Positions 43,702-53,500 of a stretch of DNA of 64,000 nucleotides are shown in pieces. This stretch comes from Palsa-506 sp963836355 (GTDB lineage: Bacteria > Actinomycetota > Actinomycetes > Streptosporangiales > Streptosporangiaceae): NCBI GenBank assembly GCA_963836355.1, contig CAWIJO010000020.1:124001-188000 (forward strand), given 5' to 3'. The notes below the pieces were generated by a model that worked only from the letters and a program-made list of their open reading frames with translations, was not told the DNA's origin and did no database searches. The position numbers and the translations under genes were made by a program. Within the stretch, counting starts at the first letter, position 1, and each line of letters opens with the position of its first letter.

Positions 43702-44991
43702 ATGGCAGTTAACCGAACGATCCGTATCGCGGGCGCGCTCCTGGCGCCGGTGCTGGTCGCCGGCACCCTGATCGCGCAGGCTGGCGCGGCGGCAGCCGCC
43801 GCAGGTTCGCATCGCAGCCAGCACGGCGTGCTGTACGTATCCCGGCAGGCAACGGCATCGAACTCCGGCCGGTCCTGCCGGACGGCCGCCTACCGGACGA
43901 TCCAGTCCGCGATCAACGCGGCGCCCTCGCGGGGCAAGGTCGTAGTGTGCGCAGGCACGTATCACGAGCAGGTAGTCATCGCGAAGCCGCTGTCGCTACG
44001 GGGCAAGCGAGCGATCATCGACGAGACGAACGTCACCCCGACCCTGACGGTCTCACCGCCGGGGGTCGGGAAGCTGACCATCTTCGCCGGCGTGGTGATC
44101 TTGCATTCGCACGTCAGTCTCGGCGGCTTCAAGATCCGGGACGCGCTGGGCGAGGGCGTCCTCGCCGCCGGGATCAGGGGCACTATCCGGGACATCTCGA
44201 TCCGGCACAACGCAGTGCTGCACAATGACCTCGGCGGCGGGGTCCCGCCGGCCTCGGAGTACTTCGAGTGCCAGGCGGAGGGCCCGGTTCCCGGTGACTG
44301 CGGCGAGGGAATCCACCTGCTTGCCGTGGCGCACTCCAAGCTCCGCGGCAACCTCATCAGCCGCAACTCCGGCGGGATTCTGCTGACCGACGAGACGGGT
44401 CCGACCGACCACAACCTCATCGCGGACAACATCGTCACCAAGAACGCCGCCGACTGCGGGATTACCGTGCCCGGTCACAACCCCAATGCCCTGAACGCCA
44501 AGGGCAAGCGGCAGCCTTCGGTGGCCGGCGTATATGCCAACGTGATCCGGCATAACGTCGTCACCGCCAACGGCCTGCAGGGCTTCGGCGCAGGTGTGCT
44601 GTTCGCCAACGCCTCGGCCGGCACCGCGTCGTACAACAACGTGGTCAAGGGCAACTACATCGCCGGCAACGGCCTGTCCGGCGTGACCATGCACGCGCAC
44701 ACGCTCGCTCCCGGCCAGTTCGAGGACCTGAGCGGCAACAAGATCATCGGCAATGTCATCGGCAAGAACAACATCGACGGTGACCCGCTCGACTCGCCCG
44801 CCTCGCCGAAGGACCTGCGGACAACGGGTGTCCTGGTGTTCTCCGGCGGCACGCCCGTCAGCGTCACGATCGCCCGCAACCGGATATTCCGCGATGCGAT
44901 CGGGATCTGGCTCAGCAAGCCGGTCACGGCACATGGCCTGCGAAGCAACGTGTTCCGGCACGTGGCAAGGCACATCTCGGCCGGCCACTAG
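43702..44991 (+). CDS. Secreted right-handed parallel beta-helix protein
   Basis: A 429-residue exported protein with a clear Sec signal (MAVNRTIRIAGALLAPVLVA, then GTLIAQAGAAAAA; cleavage near residue 32-36). The mature part has the PbH1/NosD-type pattern: YRTIQSAINAAPSRGKVVVC, AGTYHEQVVIAKPLSLRGKR and repeated short asparagine-rich rungs (HNAVLHNDLGGG, NLISRNSGGILLTDE, NLIADNIVTKNAADCG, NVVKGNYIAGNGLSG). Such folds bind or cleave polysaccharides, but no lyase residues could be assigned. AGAGGGGGA lies about ten bases before the ATG. A strong hairpin follows. Confidence 0.82.
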   Translation: MAVNRTIRIAGALLAPVLVAGTLIAQAGAAAAAAGSHRSQHGVLYVSRQATASNSGRSCRTAAYRTIQSAINAAPSRGKVVVCAGTYHEQVVIAKPLSLRGKRAIIDETNVTPTLTVSPPGVGKLTIFAGVVILHSHVSLGGFKIRDALGEGVLAAGIRGTIRDISIRHNAVLHNDLGGGVPPASEYFECQAEGPVPGDCGEGIHLLAVAHSKLRGNLISRNSGGILLTDETGPTDHNLIADNIVTKNAADCGITVPGHNPNALNAKGKRQPSVAGVYANVIRHNVVTANGLQGFGAGVLFANASAGTASYNNVVKGNYIAGNGLSGVTMHAHTLAPGQFEDLSGNKIIGNVIGKNNIDGDPLDSPASPKDLRTTGVLVFSGGTPVSVTIARNRIFRDAIGIWLSKPVTAHGLRSNVFRHVARHISAGH

Positions 44992-45012
44992 CCGCCAGCC
45001 AGGCGATCGGCG

Positions 45013-45048
45013 TACCGGCCCCCGGCAGTATTCCTGCCGGGGCCGGTA
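45013..45048. terminator. Strong hairpin after beta-helix gene
   Basis: TACCGGCCCCCGGCAG at 45013-45028 pairs with CTGCCGGGGCCGGTA at 45034-45048 (one bulged C, five-base loop). It lies 22 bases after the stop and is among the strongest hairpins in the window. Confidence 0.82.
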
Positions 45049-45216
45049 CTCCCGACCTCGCTAGCCGCTGGTCCACGGGTCCCTGTCCCGCGGTATCCGC
45101 GGGCCGTAGCTCACGGTGACAACCGAATCGCGCCGTGACCCTATGCTGCTCTGCACCCCGGCGGCATAGGCGCGCCCGCCCGCAGCGATTAATTCCGCGG
45201 TGGCGCGGATCGACCG

Positions 45217-45645
45217 TCAGGCGGGCCGAACGGCGGCCAGGCCGGCCTTGGCTACTTCCATGTCCTGGCTGTAGTGGCCGCCGCTGACGCCGATCCCGCC
45301 GATCACGGCATCCCCGGCCTTAACCGGGTACCCGCCGCCGAAGACGACCAGCCGGTTTATGCCGGGCGCTGCGCCCATGGCCAGCGGCGGGTCATCCTTC
45401 ACGAAGTCGTGCCACGCATCAGTGGCCAGGCCGAAGCCTGCCGCCGTGTAGGCCTTGTCCTGCGCTATCTGGACCGACAACAATGCCGCGCCGTCCATCC
45501 GGCTGAACGCCTTCAGCACCCCGCTATCGTCCACCACGGCGATCACGAACGGATGACCCATCTCCGCCGCCTTCCGCTCCGCCGCGTCGATCATGGTCCT
45601 GGCCAGCTCCGTGGTTACGCTGGACCGCTCAAATGTCGCCGCCAC
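45217..45645 (-). CDS. GlcG/HbpS-type heme- or cofactor-binding domain protein
   Basis: A 142-residue protein of the GlcG/HbpS family (DUF336). ARTMIDAAERKAAEMGHPFV, VIAVVDDSGVLKAFSRMDGA and AAPGINRLVVFGGGYPVKAG with VIGGIGVSGGHYSQDMEVAK are family blocks covering the whole protein. HbpS members bind heme or sense redox state; GlcG members lie in organic-acid operons, which fits the adjacent isocitrate-lyase-family gene. No signal peptide is seen. GTG at 45643-45645, preceded by GGGAGG, overlaps the end of the upstream gene by 17 bases. Confidence 0.85.
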   Translation of the reverse strand: MAATFERSSVTTELARTMIDAAERKAAEMGHPFVIAVVDDSGVLKAFSRMDGAALLSVQIAQDKAYTAAGFGLATDAWHDFVKDDPPLAMGAAPGINRLVVFGGGYPVKAGDAVIGGIGVSGGHYSQDMEVAKAGLAAVRPA

Positions 45646-46576
45646 CGCTACCTCCCGATCCCGATTGCGGCCCCGGCATCGGGCCAGCCGCAGCGTACCG
45701 CTGCTCAGCCTCGCGTACCTGGGGCAGCCCGATGAAATCCGTGAACTCCCCGAAGGGCGGCCGCTCACCTAGCGCCGCGGCAGGCGTCCCGGCCCGCGCG
45801 ATCTCCCGCAGTACCGCTCGCATCGCGGCCGTCGCCGCCAGCAGCGCGCTGATCGGGAAGATGACGATCCGGTAGCCAAACTGCGCCAGCCGCGGCAGGC
45901 TGACCGGCGGGGTCTTACCGCCTTCTGCCCAGTTGAACAGCAACGGCACCCCGGGGAAGGCCCGCGCCGCCTCCTCGGCTTCCGCCTCGGACATGACGGC
46001 CTCGATGAACAAGACGTCGGCCCCGGCCGCCCGGTACAGCCGCCCGCGTTCGATGGCCCGCTCCATGCCCTCCACCGCCCGCGCGTCCGTGCGGGCGATA
46101 ATCACGAACTCGGGCCGGGTGCGCGCCTCGGCAGCCGCACGGACCTTCGCCACCATCTCGTCCGCTGGGATGACGAGCTTGCCGTCCAGATGCCCGCATT
46201 TCTTCGGCGCCACCTGGTCCTCAAGGTGGATTCCGGCAGCCCCGGCCGCTTCGAAGGCCCCGACGGTCCGGATCACGTTCAGCGGATTGCCGTAGCCGGT
46301 GTCAGCATCGGCTATCACCGGGATATCCACGCACGCCGCCATCCGACCGGCATTGCCTGCCATCTCGGTCATCGTCAGCAGCCCCACGTCCGGCCGCCCG
46401 ATCAGCGCCGCCGACGTCCCGAACCCCGTCATGTACACCGCCGGGAACCCAGCCTCCTCCACCAGCCGCGCCGACAGCGCGTCAAATGCCCCAGGCGCCA
46501 CGATCAGCTCGCCCGAATCCAGCAGCGCCCGCAGCCGGGCCGCCCCGCCGGGGCGCCGCGTCAGCCGCGCGGTCAC
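45629..46576 (-). CDS. Isocitrate lyase / PEP mutase family enzyme
   Basis: A ~315-residue enzyme of the ICL/PEPM superfamily, which cleaves C-C or C-P bonds of 2-methylisocitrate, oxaloacetate, phosphonopyruvate and relatives. Visible blocks are LIVAPGAFDALSARLVEEAG, VYMTGFGTSAALIGRPDVGL, VIADADTGYGNP (Mg-binding Asp residues), AAGIHLEDQVAPKKCGHLDG and FVIIARTDARAVEGMERAIE. The KKCGHL catalytic cysteine is that of methylisocitrate-lyase-like enzymes. The same frame is open upstream into typA with no stop, so an apparent fusion exists. GTG at 46576 is the best internal start, and GGAGGAG at 46631-46637 before an ATG at 46623 in another frame suggests an independent gene whose N-terminus is disturbed by an indel. 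Confidence 0.8.
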   Translation of the reverse strand: MTARLTRRPGGAARLRALLDSGELIVAPGAFDALSARLVEEAGFPAVYMTGFGTSAALIGRPDVGLLTMTEMAGNAGRMAACVDIPVIADADTGYGNPLNVIRTVGAFEAAGAAGIHLEDQVAPKKCGHLDGKLVIPADEMVAKVRAAAEARTRPEFVIIARTDARAVEGMERAIERGRLYRAAGADVLFIEAVMSEAEAEEAARAFPGVPLLFNWAEGGKTPPVSLPRLAQFGYRIVIFPISALLAATAAMRAVLREIARAGTPAAALGERPPFGEFTDFIGLPQVREAEQRYAAAGPMPGPQSGSGGSGGGDI

Positions 46577-46700
46577 CAGGCGTCCCCGGCCCGCCCGGCA
46601 CTGGCCGCGATCATCGTGCCCATCCGGTGCCTCCTCCCGGCAGAGCCCGGCTGGCGCAAGGTCATGCTGGCCGCCGTCCCTGGCCGTTTCTGCGCCAGCC

Positions 46701-48568
46701 TCACTCGCCGCGGGCGCGGCGGGCGCGCTGCCGGCCCGGTCCTTGGCGGCCAGCACGACCTTGCGCAGCCGGACGGTGGACTGGGTCACCTCGGCGCACT
46801 CATCGGCGGCGCAGAACTCGAGCGCCTGCTCCAGGCTGAGCTGCCGCGGCGGGACCAGCCGCTCAAGCTCCTCGCCGGAGGACTGCCGGACGTTGGTGAG
46901 CTTGCGCTCCTTGGTGATGTTGACGTCCATGTCGTCGGATCGCGAGTTCTCGCCGACGATCATGCCCTCGTACACCTCGGTGGTCGGCGCGACGAACAGC
47001 GTGCCGCGCTCCTGCAGTGCGAACATCGCATACGGAGTGGCGGTGCCGGTTCGGTCCGCGACCAGCGAGCCGGTCGGCCGCATCCGCAGCGGACCGGACC
47101 ATGGCTCGTAGCCGTCGAACACATGATGCGCGATGCCGGTGCCGCGGGTATCGGTGAGGAACTGCGTGCGGAAGCCGATCAGCCCGCGGGCCGGCACCGT
47201 GAACTCCAGCCGGACCCAGCCGGTCCCGTGGTTCGTCATGTTGTCCATCCGGCCCTTGCGGATGGCGAGCAGCGAGCTGACCGCGCCCAGGTACTCCTCT
47301 GGCACGTCCACGGTCAGCCGCTCCACCGGCTCGTGCAGCTTCCCGTCCACTTCACGGGTAACGACGGTCGGGCGCCCGACGGTCAGCTCGTAACCTTCCC
47401 GCCGCATGGTCTCGACCAGCACCGCGAGCGCCAGCTCGCCGCGGCCCTGCACTTCCCAGGTGTCCGGCCGGTCGGTGGGCAGCACCTGGATCGAGACGTT
47501 GCCGACCAGTTCGCGGTCCAGCCGGTCACGCACCATCCGGGCGGTGACCCGGGAGCCCTTCTCCCGGCCGACCAGCGGCGAGGTGTTCACCCCAATGGTC
47601 ATCGAGATGGCCGGCTCGTCCACGGTGATGAGCGGCAGCGGCTGCGGGTCGTCCGGGTCGGCCAGGGTTTCGCCGATCATGATCTCGCCGATGCCGGCTA
47701 CCGCGATGATGTCCCCGGCCGACGCGCTGGCCGCCGGTACCCGCTCCAGCGCCTCGGTCCGGAACAGCTCGGTGATCTTCACCCGCTCGATCGTGCCGTC
47801 CCGCTTGCACCAGGCTGCCTGCTGGCCGCGCACGATCTGCCCGCTGTACACGCGGCACAGCGCGATCCGGCCCAGGTAGGACGAGGCATCCAGGTTGGTG
47901 ACATGAGCCCGCAGCGGCGCGTCCGGCTCGAAGGAGGGCGCCGGAACCGTCTCGCGGAGCACCGCGAACAGTGGCTCCAGATCAGAGGAGTCCGGCAGCG
48001 TGCCGTCAGCCGGGCGGGTCAGTGACGCCCGGCCAGCCCGCGCCGAGGAGTACACGATCGGGAACTCGATCTGCGCCTCGCTGGCGTCCAGATCCATGAA
48101 GAGCTCGTAGCAGGCGTCGACCACTTCGGCGATCCTGGCGTCCGGCCGGTCCACCTTGTTGATCACGAGGATCACCGGCAGCCGTGCCTCTAGCGTCTTG
48201 CGCAGCACGAACCTGGTCTGCGGCAGCGGGCCCTCGCTGGCGTCAACCAGCAGCAGCACGCCGTCCACCATCGACAGCCCGCGCTCGACCTCGCCGCCGA
48301 AATCAGCGTGGCCGGGGGTGTCGACGATGTTGATGGTCAGCCCGCCGTGGTTGACCGCGGTGTTCTTGGCCAGGATCGTGATGCCCTTTTCCCGCTCCAG
48401 GTCGCCGGAGTCCATCACCCGGTCTGCGACCTGCGCGTTCGCGCGGAACGCGCCCGACTGCCACAACATCGCGTCGACCAGCGTGGTCTTGCCATGGTCG
48501 ACGTGCGCGACGATCGCGACGTTGCGCAGGTCATCGCGGGTAGCGAGCTGCGCGGCGCGGGCAGGCAT
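46701..48568 (-). CDS. typA: Translational GTPase TypA/BipA
   Basis: A ribosome-associated GTPase of about 620 residues involved in stress adaptation and late ribosome assembly. G1 is VAHVDHGKTTLVDAML (about residues 20-35), with EREKGITILAKN (switch), VDTPGHADFGGEVERGLSMV (G3) and INKVDRPDAR (G4). Elongation-factor-like domains follow, ending ECAEVTQSTVRLRKVVLAAK. In the literal frame translation continues through a linker into the next enzyme (979 residues). One base shift near 46,750 instead gives a basic tail (RQRARRARGE) and a stop at 46701, the normal TypA ending, so I place the end there. Confidence 0.88.
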
Positions 48569-48741
48569 GACAGGAAGCTCCGATAGCTAAAGGAAGGCGC
48601 CAGAAGAGTCCGGCCCTCCCAGTTTATTCGTTCAAAGCTAGTTAGGTATACACGTCGCCCTCTGAGGTGGGCTGGTATCACTTAGAAGGCCGGATCGGGT
48701 GCCTGGCATCACGCGGCTGCACGAGGTGTCCGCGGAGTGCC

Positions 48742-49933
48742 TCACGGGGCGTCCTGAAAGCGCTCGGAGACGGCCGCAGCAGCAGCTCTCTCGCTCGGGA
48801 TCGAGTCCGCGTAGACCTTCATCATCGTGCGGATGTCGTGGCCGTGCTTGTACGCGACGACGACGGGCTGATCGCGGCGGCTAGGTACACGCTGACGCTC
48901 GTGTGCCGCAGGATGTGCAGCGAGCCGCTCAGGCCGACCTCACTGGCGAGCTTGCGGAATGTCATCGTGAACAGCGACGGCTTGATCATCTGCGCGGCCT
49001 CGTCGGTGAACACAAGATCGCCATCGGTCCACTCGGGAGCTGCGAGGCGGGCAGTGGCCTGATCCTTGCGGTGCTGGCGCAGGATCGCGGTGAGCTTCTC
49101 GCGGAGATACACGGTCCTGGTGCTCGGGTCGGACTTCGGCTCGCGGATGGTGACCTTGCGCTGATCTCGACGGCGTTCTCGCAGACTTAGAGCCAGCCTT
49201 CGTCCAGGTTGACGCTGGCTCAGCGCAGCGCGAGCACTTCGCGGCGCGGCATGCGCAGGAACGCGCGGACGGAGTAGGCAGCATGCAGTAGTGGCTCTCG
49301 CTCGGCGACGAGGGCCAGGAAGAGGTCACGCTCGCGCGTCGACGATCTGGGCGGCTTCTTGAGCGAGCGCTCGGCCTTCGGCGGCTTCACGCGGAGCACG
49401 GGTTACGGGTGATCAGGTAGTAGTGCAGTGCCGCGGTCAGCGACGCACTCAGCGCGGCCTTGAGCTGGCTAACACTCGCGGCGGATAGCGGCGCTTCGCG
49501 CGCGTCTTGCTCTCCCCTGCCAGCGCAGCAGCTCGCGAATCATCGCGGGCTGGATCTCGGCCAGCTTGTACGGGCGGAGACAGGGCAGGATGTGCAGCAG
49601 GCCAGCGCTCTCGTAGACGGCTTTGCTAGATGGCAGCAGGTCAGCGTGCTTGAGAGAGTGCACGCACGACTAGGAAAGCGTAGTCTGCAGGGCCTCTAGG
49701 CTCGGCGTGGTCTAGGCCTGGATTGATGGCTCTCGGCGATCAGAGCGGCCTCGGCATCTTTGCGGGTGAGGTAGCGCTGCGCGGAATCTGGCGCGGCTTG
49801 CGCGGATACTGGGCAGGTCGGCTGACCAGCACAGCGCTTGTGCCTCGGGCATTACAGCTGGGGCACTCGCGGACTGGGTACCTCTGGCTAGTCTCGGGTG
49901 ACGGCAGCTGCACGTAGCGAACACGCTGCGCAT
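48742..49933 (-). pseudogene. Tyrosine recombinase (phage-type integrase), heavily damaged
   Basis: A ~400-residue integrase read in pieces. N-terminus MRSVFATCSCRHP begins at 49933; then YLTRKDAEAALIAES, HADLLPSSKAVYESAGLLHI, YKLAEIQPAMIRELLRWQ, LKAALSASLTAALHYYLITR, AYSVRAFLRMPRREVLALR (first active-site Arg block), WTDGDLVFTDEAAQMIKPSL, SGSLHILRHTSVSVYLAA (H-x-x-R) and HGHDIRTMMKVYADSIPS (H and Tyr). At least five one-base shifts and stops at 49220, 49187 and 49671 interrupt it. Each stop lies where homologues have Trp or an aromatic residue, and TGG is restored by T-to-C on the + strand. It marks the left end of an integrated element. Confidence 0.85.
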
Positions 49934-50072
49934 CAGAGACACTCCTCGCGATGCGGCAGGTCACTTGCGTAGGCGCGGCGGGCCAGAGCGGGCAGATACT
50001 GCAGCGCAGGATGGCGCGGATGTCGTTGTTCAGCTTCAGCACGAGGTAGACGCTGCGCTCGGTGATCTTCAT
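49933..50072 (-). CDS. Small element gene coupled to integrase (probably frameshifted)
   Basis: Starts at ATG 50072 after a good GGAGGA and encodes MKITERSVYLVLKLNNDIRA before a likely one-base shift near 49,995; the alternative frame reads LQYLPALARRAYASDLPHRE and stops in TGATG with the integrase ATG. Its length would be about 45 residues. Function is not recognised. It may be an excisionase-position gene, but no helix-turn-helix is evident. Overlaps on both sides indicate one leftward operon (DUF488-like, this gene, integrase). Confidence 0.5.
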
Positions 50073-50440
50073 CGGTACAATTCCTCCACTCTTTCTCGGG
50101 TCTGGCGTAGCCACGAAGCGGCGAATGTCAGGCGGTGGCACGCGCACTCGGCTGTCTCGGGACTCTCGAAGCAGAGCAGCACTAGCGCTCCGCTGGTTCT
50201 GCGAAGACTGAGCGGGCGATTCGCGCAGGCGGCGAGAGATGCGGCGGGCGCGTATCGCTCGAGTTGCGCGAGGTACTCAGCGTGGTATACCTCGGTAGGC
50301 GCTTTGAAGTAGTGGCCTCGTGGCGTGATCTCGCACAGCAGCGGCTAGGACGCGGCCTCGGGCAGCCACTTCGGCTTGCGGAGACTCGTCTGACGGCAGG
50401 CTATGCTCGGGCGCTAGGCTGAGTAGGAGCAGGTATAGAG
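50069..50440 (-). pseudogene. DUF488-like protein, damaged, entering the C-poor tract
   Basis: The frame ending at 50069 reads KPKWLPEAAS, stop, PLLCEITPRGHYFKAP, TEVYHAEYLAQLERYAPAAS, GALVLLCFESPETAECACHR and LTFAASWLRQTRERVEELYR. LVLLCFE...CHR...WL is the C-terminal signature of DUF488-type proteins common on actinobacterial phages and plasmids. The stop at 50346 is a TAG where TGG (WPLL) is expected, again one + strand C-to-T at CC. A shift or loss affects the N-terminal part, and the upstream coding region is lost in the cytosine-free tract. Its stop overlaps the next ATG by three to four bases. Confidence 0.7.
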
Positions 50441-50504
50441 AGTGGCTATCAGATAGTGCACTCGCAGCACTTGCGCTGCTCTGGTGCTCGGCTGCTCGTG
50501 TTGT

Positions 50505-53500
50505 AAGTGACGTAGATGGGTTGGAGAGTGAGTAAGAATAAGGTGTGGTTGTAGTAGAGGAAGATAGTATAGGTTTTTGTGATGTGGAATTTGGAAGGTT
50601 ATAGGTGGTTAGTAGGTTATTGGGTATAGTAAGGATGAGATGTGTTAGGTAAGGTTTTAGGTGTGTTATGGGTTAGTGATATGTATTAGTTTATGTGTGA
50701 AGTTGATATTGTTATGTTGGGTTGTAGATGTTTGGTATTAGATGGGTTAAAGATAAGGGTTAAATAGTAGTGAGTACTAAGGTTGTAAGTATAAGAGTGG
50801 TTTGGTTGATTAGTTGTAGTAAGGGGTAAATGTGTTTAGGGATAGTGATATAGTTTGGTTGAGAAGAATTGAAGACTAGTGGTTGAATAGATGTTAAGGT
50901 TTATTGTGAAATGTTTGAGTTATTAAGTGTATTTGGTGTGGTGAATGGGAGAGGGGTAGTAATGTAGAATTGTTTTTGAGTGAGTGATGAAGAGATTAAA
51001 TTGGTTATTTCTAAAAGGTTTGAAATGGATATAAGTAGGTGAGGAGTATTTGAATGAATATTGGTAGAGTGATACGTTATTAGGGGTGTTACTATATATG
51101 AGATTATGAGCAGTGATAAGTATGTGTTTAGTTGGCTGTAAGCTCAGGAAGGGGTATGGTGTGGATGTATGGAATGGCTCAGAGGGTAGATGGGAGTGAG
51201 GTTTGAAGAGGTATGAGATTATGGTAGTGTGGATAAGGGAGAAGATTGGGGTAGTGGATAGTGTTGTATTTGTTGTTGTTGTTGTTGTGAGTTTGTTGTT
51301 TTGTCCTTTTTGTTGGAATGTTTTGTTGTTTATTGGTTGTTTAGGTTATTGGTAGTGTTGAGTAGATTGTTGTTGATTAGTTGTTTTATTATGTTGTTGT
51401 TTTTGTTTTAGTGATTATGTTGATTGTTGTGATGTGATTATAGGTATTGTTGTAGTTGTTTGTGTGTTAGTTGTATGTTTATTGGTTGGTTGTGTTGTGT
51501 TGTATTGTGTATTTGTTGTTGTTGTTTGTTATGTGTGTGATGATTTGTTTTTTGTTGTTGGTTTGTTAGATATGTATTTTGTTGTGAGTGAGTAGATGTG
51601 TTGTTTTGTTTTTTAGGTAGTTTGTGTTAGATGTTGTGTTAGATTGAGTTGTAGTGTTTGTGATTGGTTGGGGGTGTTTGTGTGTTGTTGATGTGTTATG
51701 TTTTGTGTTTTGTTTGTTGTTGTGTGAGTGTGTGTGTGTTGTTTTGTGTTAGAGGATGAGTTGTTGTTTGTGTTTTTGTTGTTGTTTGTTTATTTTGTTG
51801 TTGATAGTTTTGATTTGATTGTATTTGTTGTTTGTTTAGAAGTGTGTATTGATGATAGAGTTGTTGATGATGAGCAGCATCGGTTTGATAGTGTTGGCCG
51901 AGAACGGCAGGTTGGTAGTAGCGTGGTGTCTGATTGTCTGGTAGATGACGGCGCGGTTCTGCTGTGCGGCTGGTTGCGACTGCGCGGCGTTTATGCTTTT
52001 GTCGCGCTCGGTTTTGTTAGTTGCAGCTTTGATGTTGTATGATGTGTATGTGTGTTTGTGTATGAGTATTGTTTTTTTGTGTTTGTATTTGTTTGATATG
52101 ATTTTTTTTTTTTTTGTTGTTTTGTGTTTTGTTTGATGTTTGTGTGTGATTTATTTGTTTTGTTGTGTGTTTGTTGTGTATTTATGTTGTTTGTGTTGTG
52201 TTTGTTTATGTTTGTGTTTTGTGTGTGTGTAATGTTTTGTATTTTGTTGTTTTGTATGTATGTTGTTTTTATTTGTTGATTTTGTGTTGATGTTGTTTTT
52301 GAGTTGTTGTGATTTTGTGTTTTTTGTGAGATTTTGATGTATTGTTTTTGTGTGTTTTATTGATGTTGTGATATTGATTTATGTATTTATTTGTTGTATT
52401 GTTGAAGTTTATGTGTTATTTTGTGTGTTGATTGTGTTTTTGATTTTTGTTTTAAGATTTTGTTTTGTATTTGATTTTGATTTTGATTTTGATTTTGTAT
52501 TTATGTTGTTATTTTATGTGTTATGTTATGTGTGATATTTGTGTATTTTTTGTATATTGAATGTTTGTTGATTTTGTGTATGTGATTTTGTTTTTGATGT
52601 ATGTGTTTTTTGTTTTTTTGTTTTTTATTTGTTTTTGTTTTTATTGTTATTTGTGTAATTGTATGTTGATGTATTATGATTTGTTTTGTTTTTTTTATTA
52701 TTTTTTGATGATTAGGTTTTTGATGTTTGTGTTTGTATTTTTGTTTTTTGTGAATTTGTGTATATGTGTTTGTGTATTATTATATTTATTTAGTGTATTT
52801 TTGATTAGTATATTGTGTTGATTTGTGTGTGTTATTTTGTGTTGTTGATTTTTTGTGTTTTGATTGTTTATTTGTTATTGAGTTTTGTTTATTTTATTGT
52901 GTTGTATTGTATTTGTTTGTTTGTTTTGTTTGTATGTTGTGTTTTATTTTTATTATTGTATTGTTTTTTATTATGTTTTTTGTTGTGTGTTTTTTGTGTT
53001 ATGTGTTTGTTTGTGTTATGTTATTGTGTGTTTTTATTTTGTTTTTTTTTTTTTTTATACGTTTTGTTTTTATTTACGTTTTGATTTTATTGTGTTGTTA
53101 TTGTGTTATTTGTTTGATTTTGTATTGTGTTGTGTTGTTTTGTGATTTGTGTATTTGTTATATGTTTTTGATGTTATTGAGTTTGATTTATTTGTTTTTT
53201 TTTTTTGTTGATATTTATTTGTGTATTTTGTTTTGTATTTTATTATTTTTATATATTTGTTGTTATTTTTTAGTTTAAGTTATGTGATTTGAATTGATAT
53301 TTATTTTGTTTGTTTATTTGAGTGTTTTATGTTGTATTTGTTTTTTTGTTTGTGTTTTTATTTTTTGTGTGTGTGTTATTTGATTTATGTATGATGTGTT
53401 TTTGTGTGATTTTTTGTGATTTGATTGTGTTTTTTATGTTATGTTTATTTATTTTTGTTGATTTTTGTTATGTGTGTTTATTTTGATTTATTTTATGTAT

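Noticed and set aside
46190..48025. Rightward 611-codon ORF opposite typA and the ICL-like gene
   Set aside because: Antisense shadow; both leftward genes have intact family motifs.
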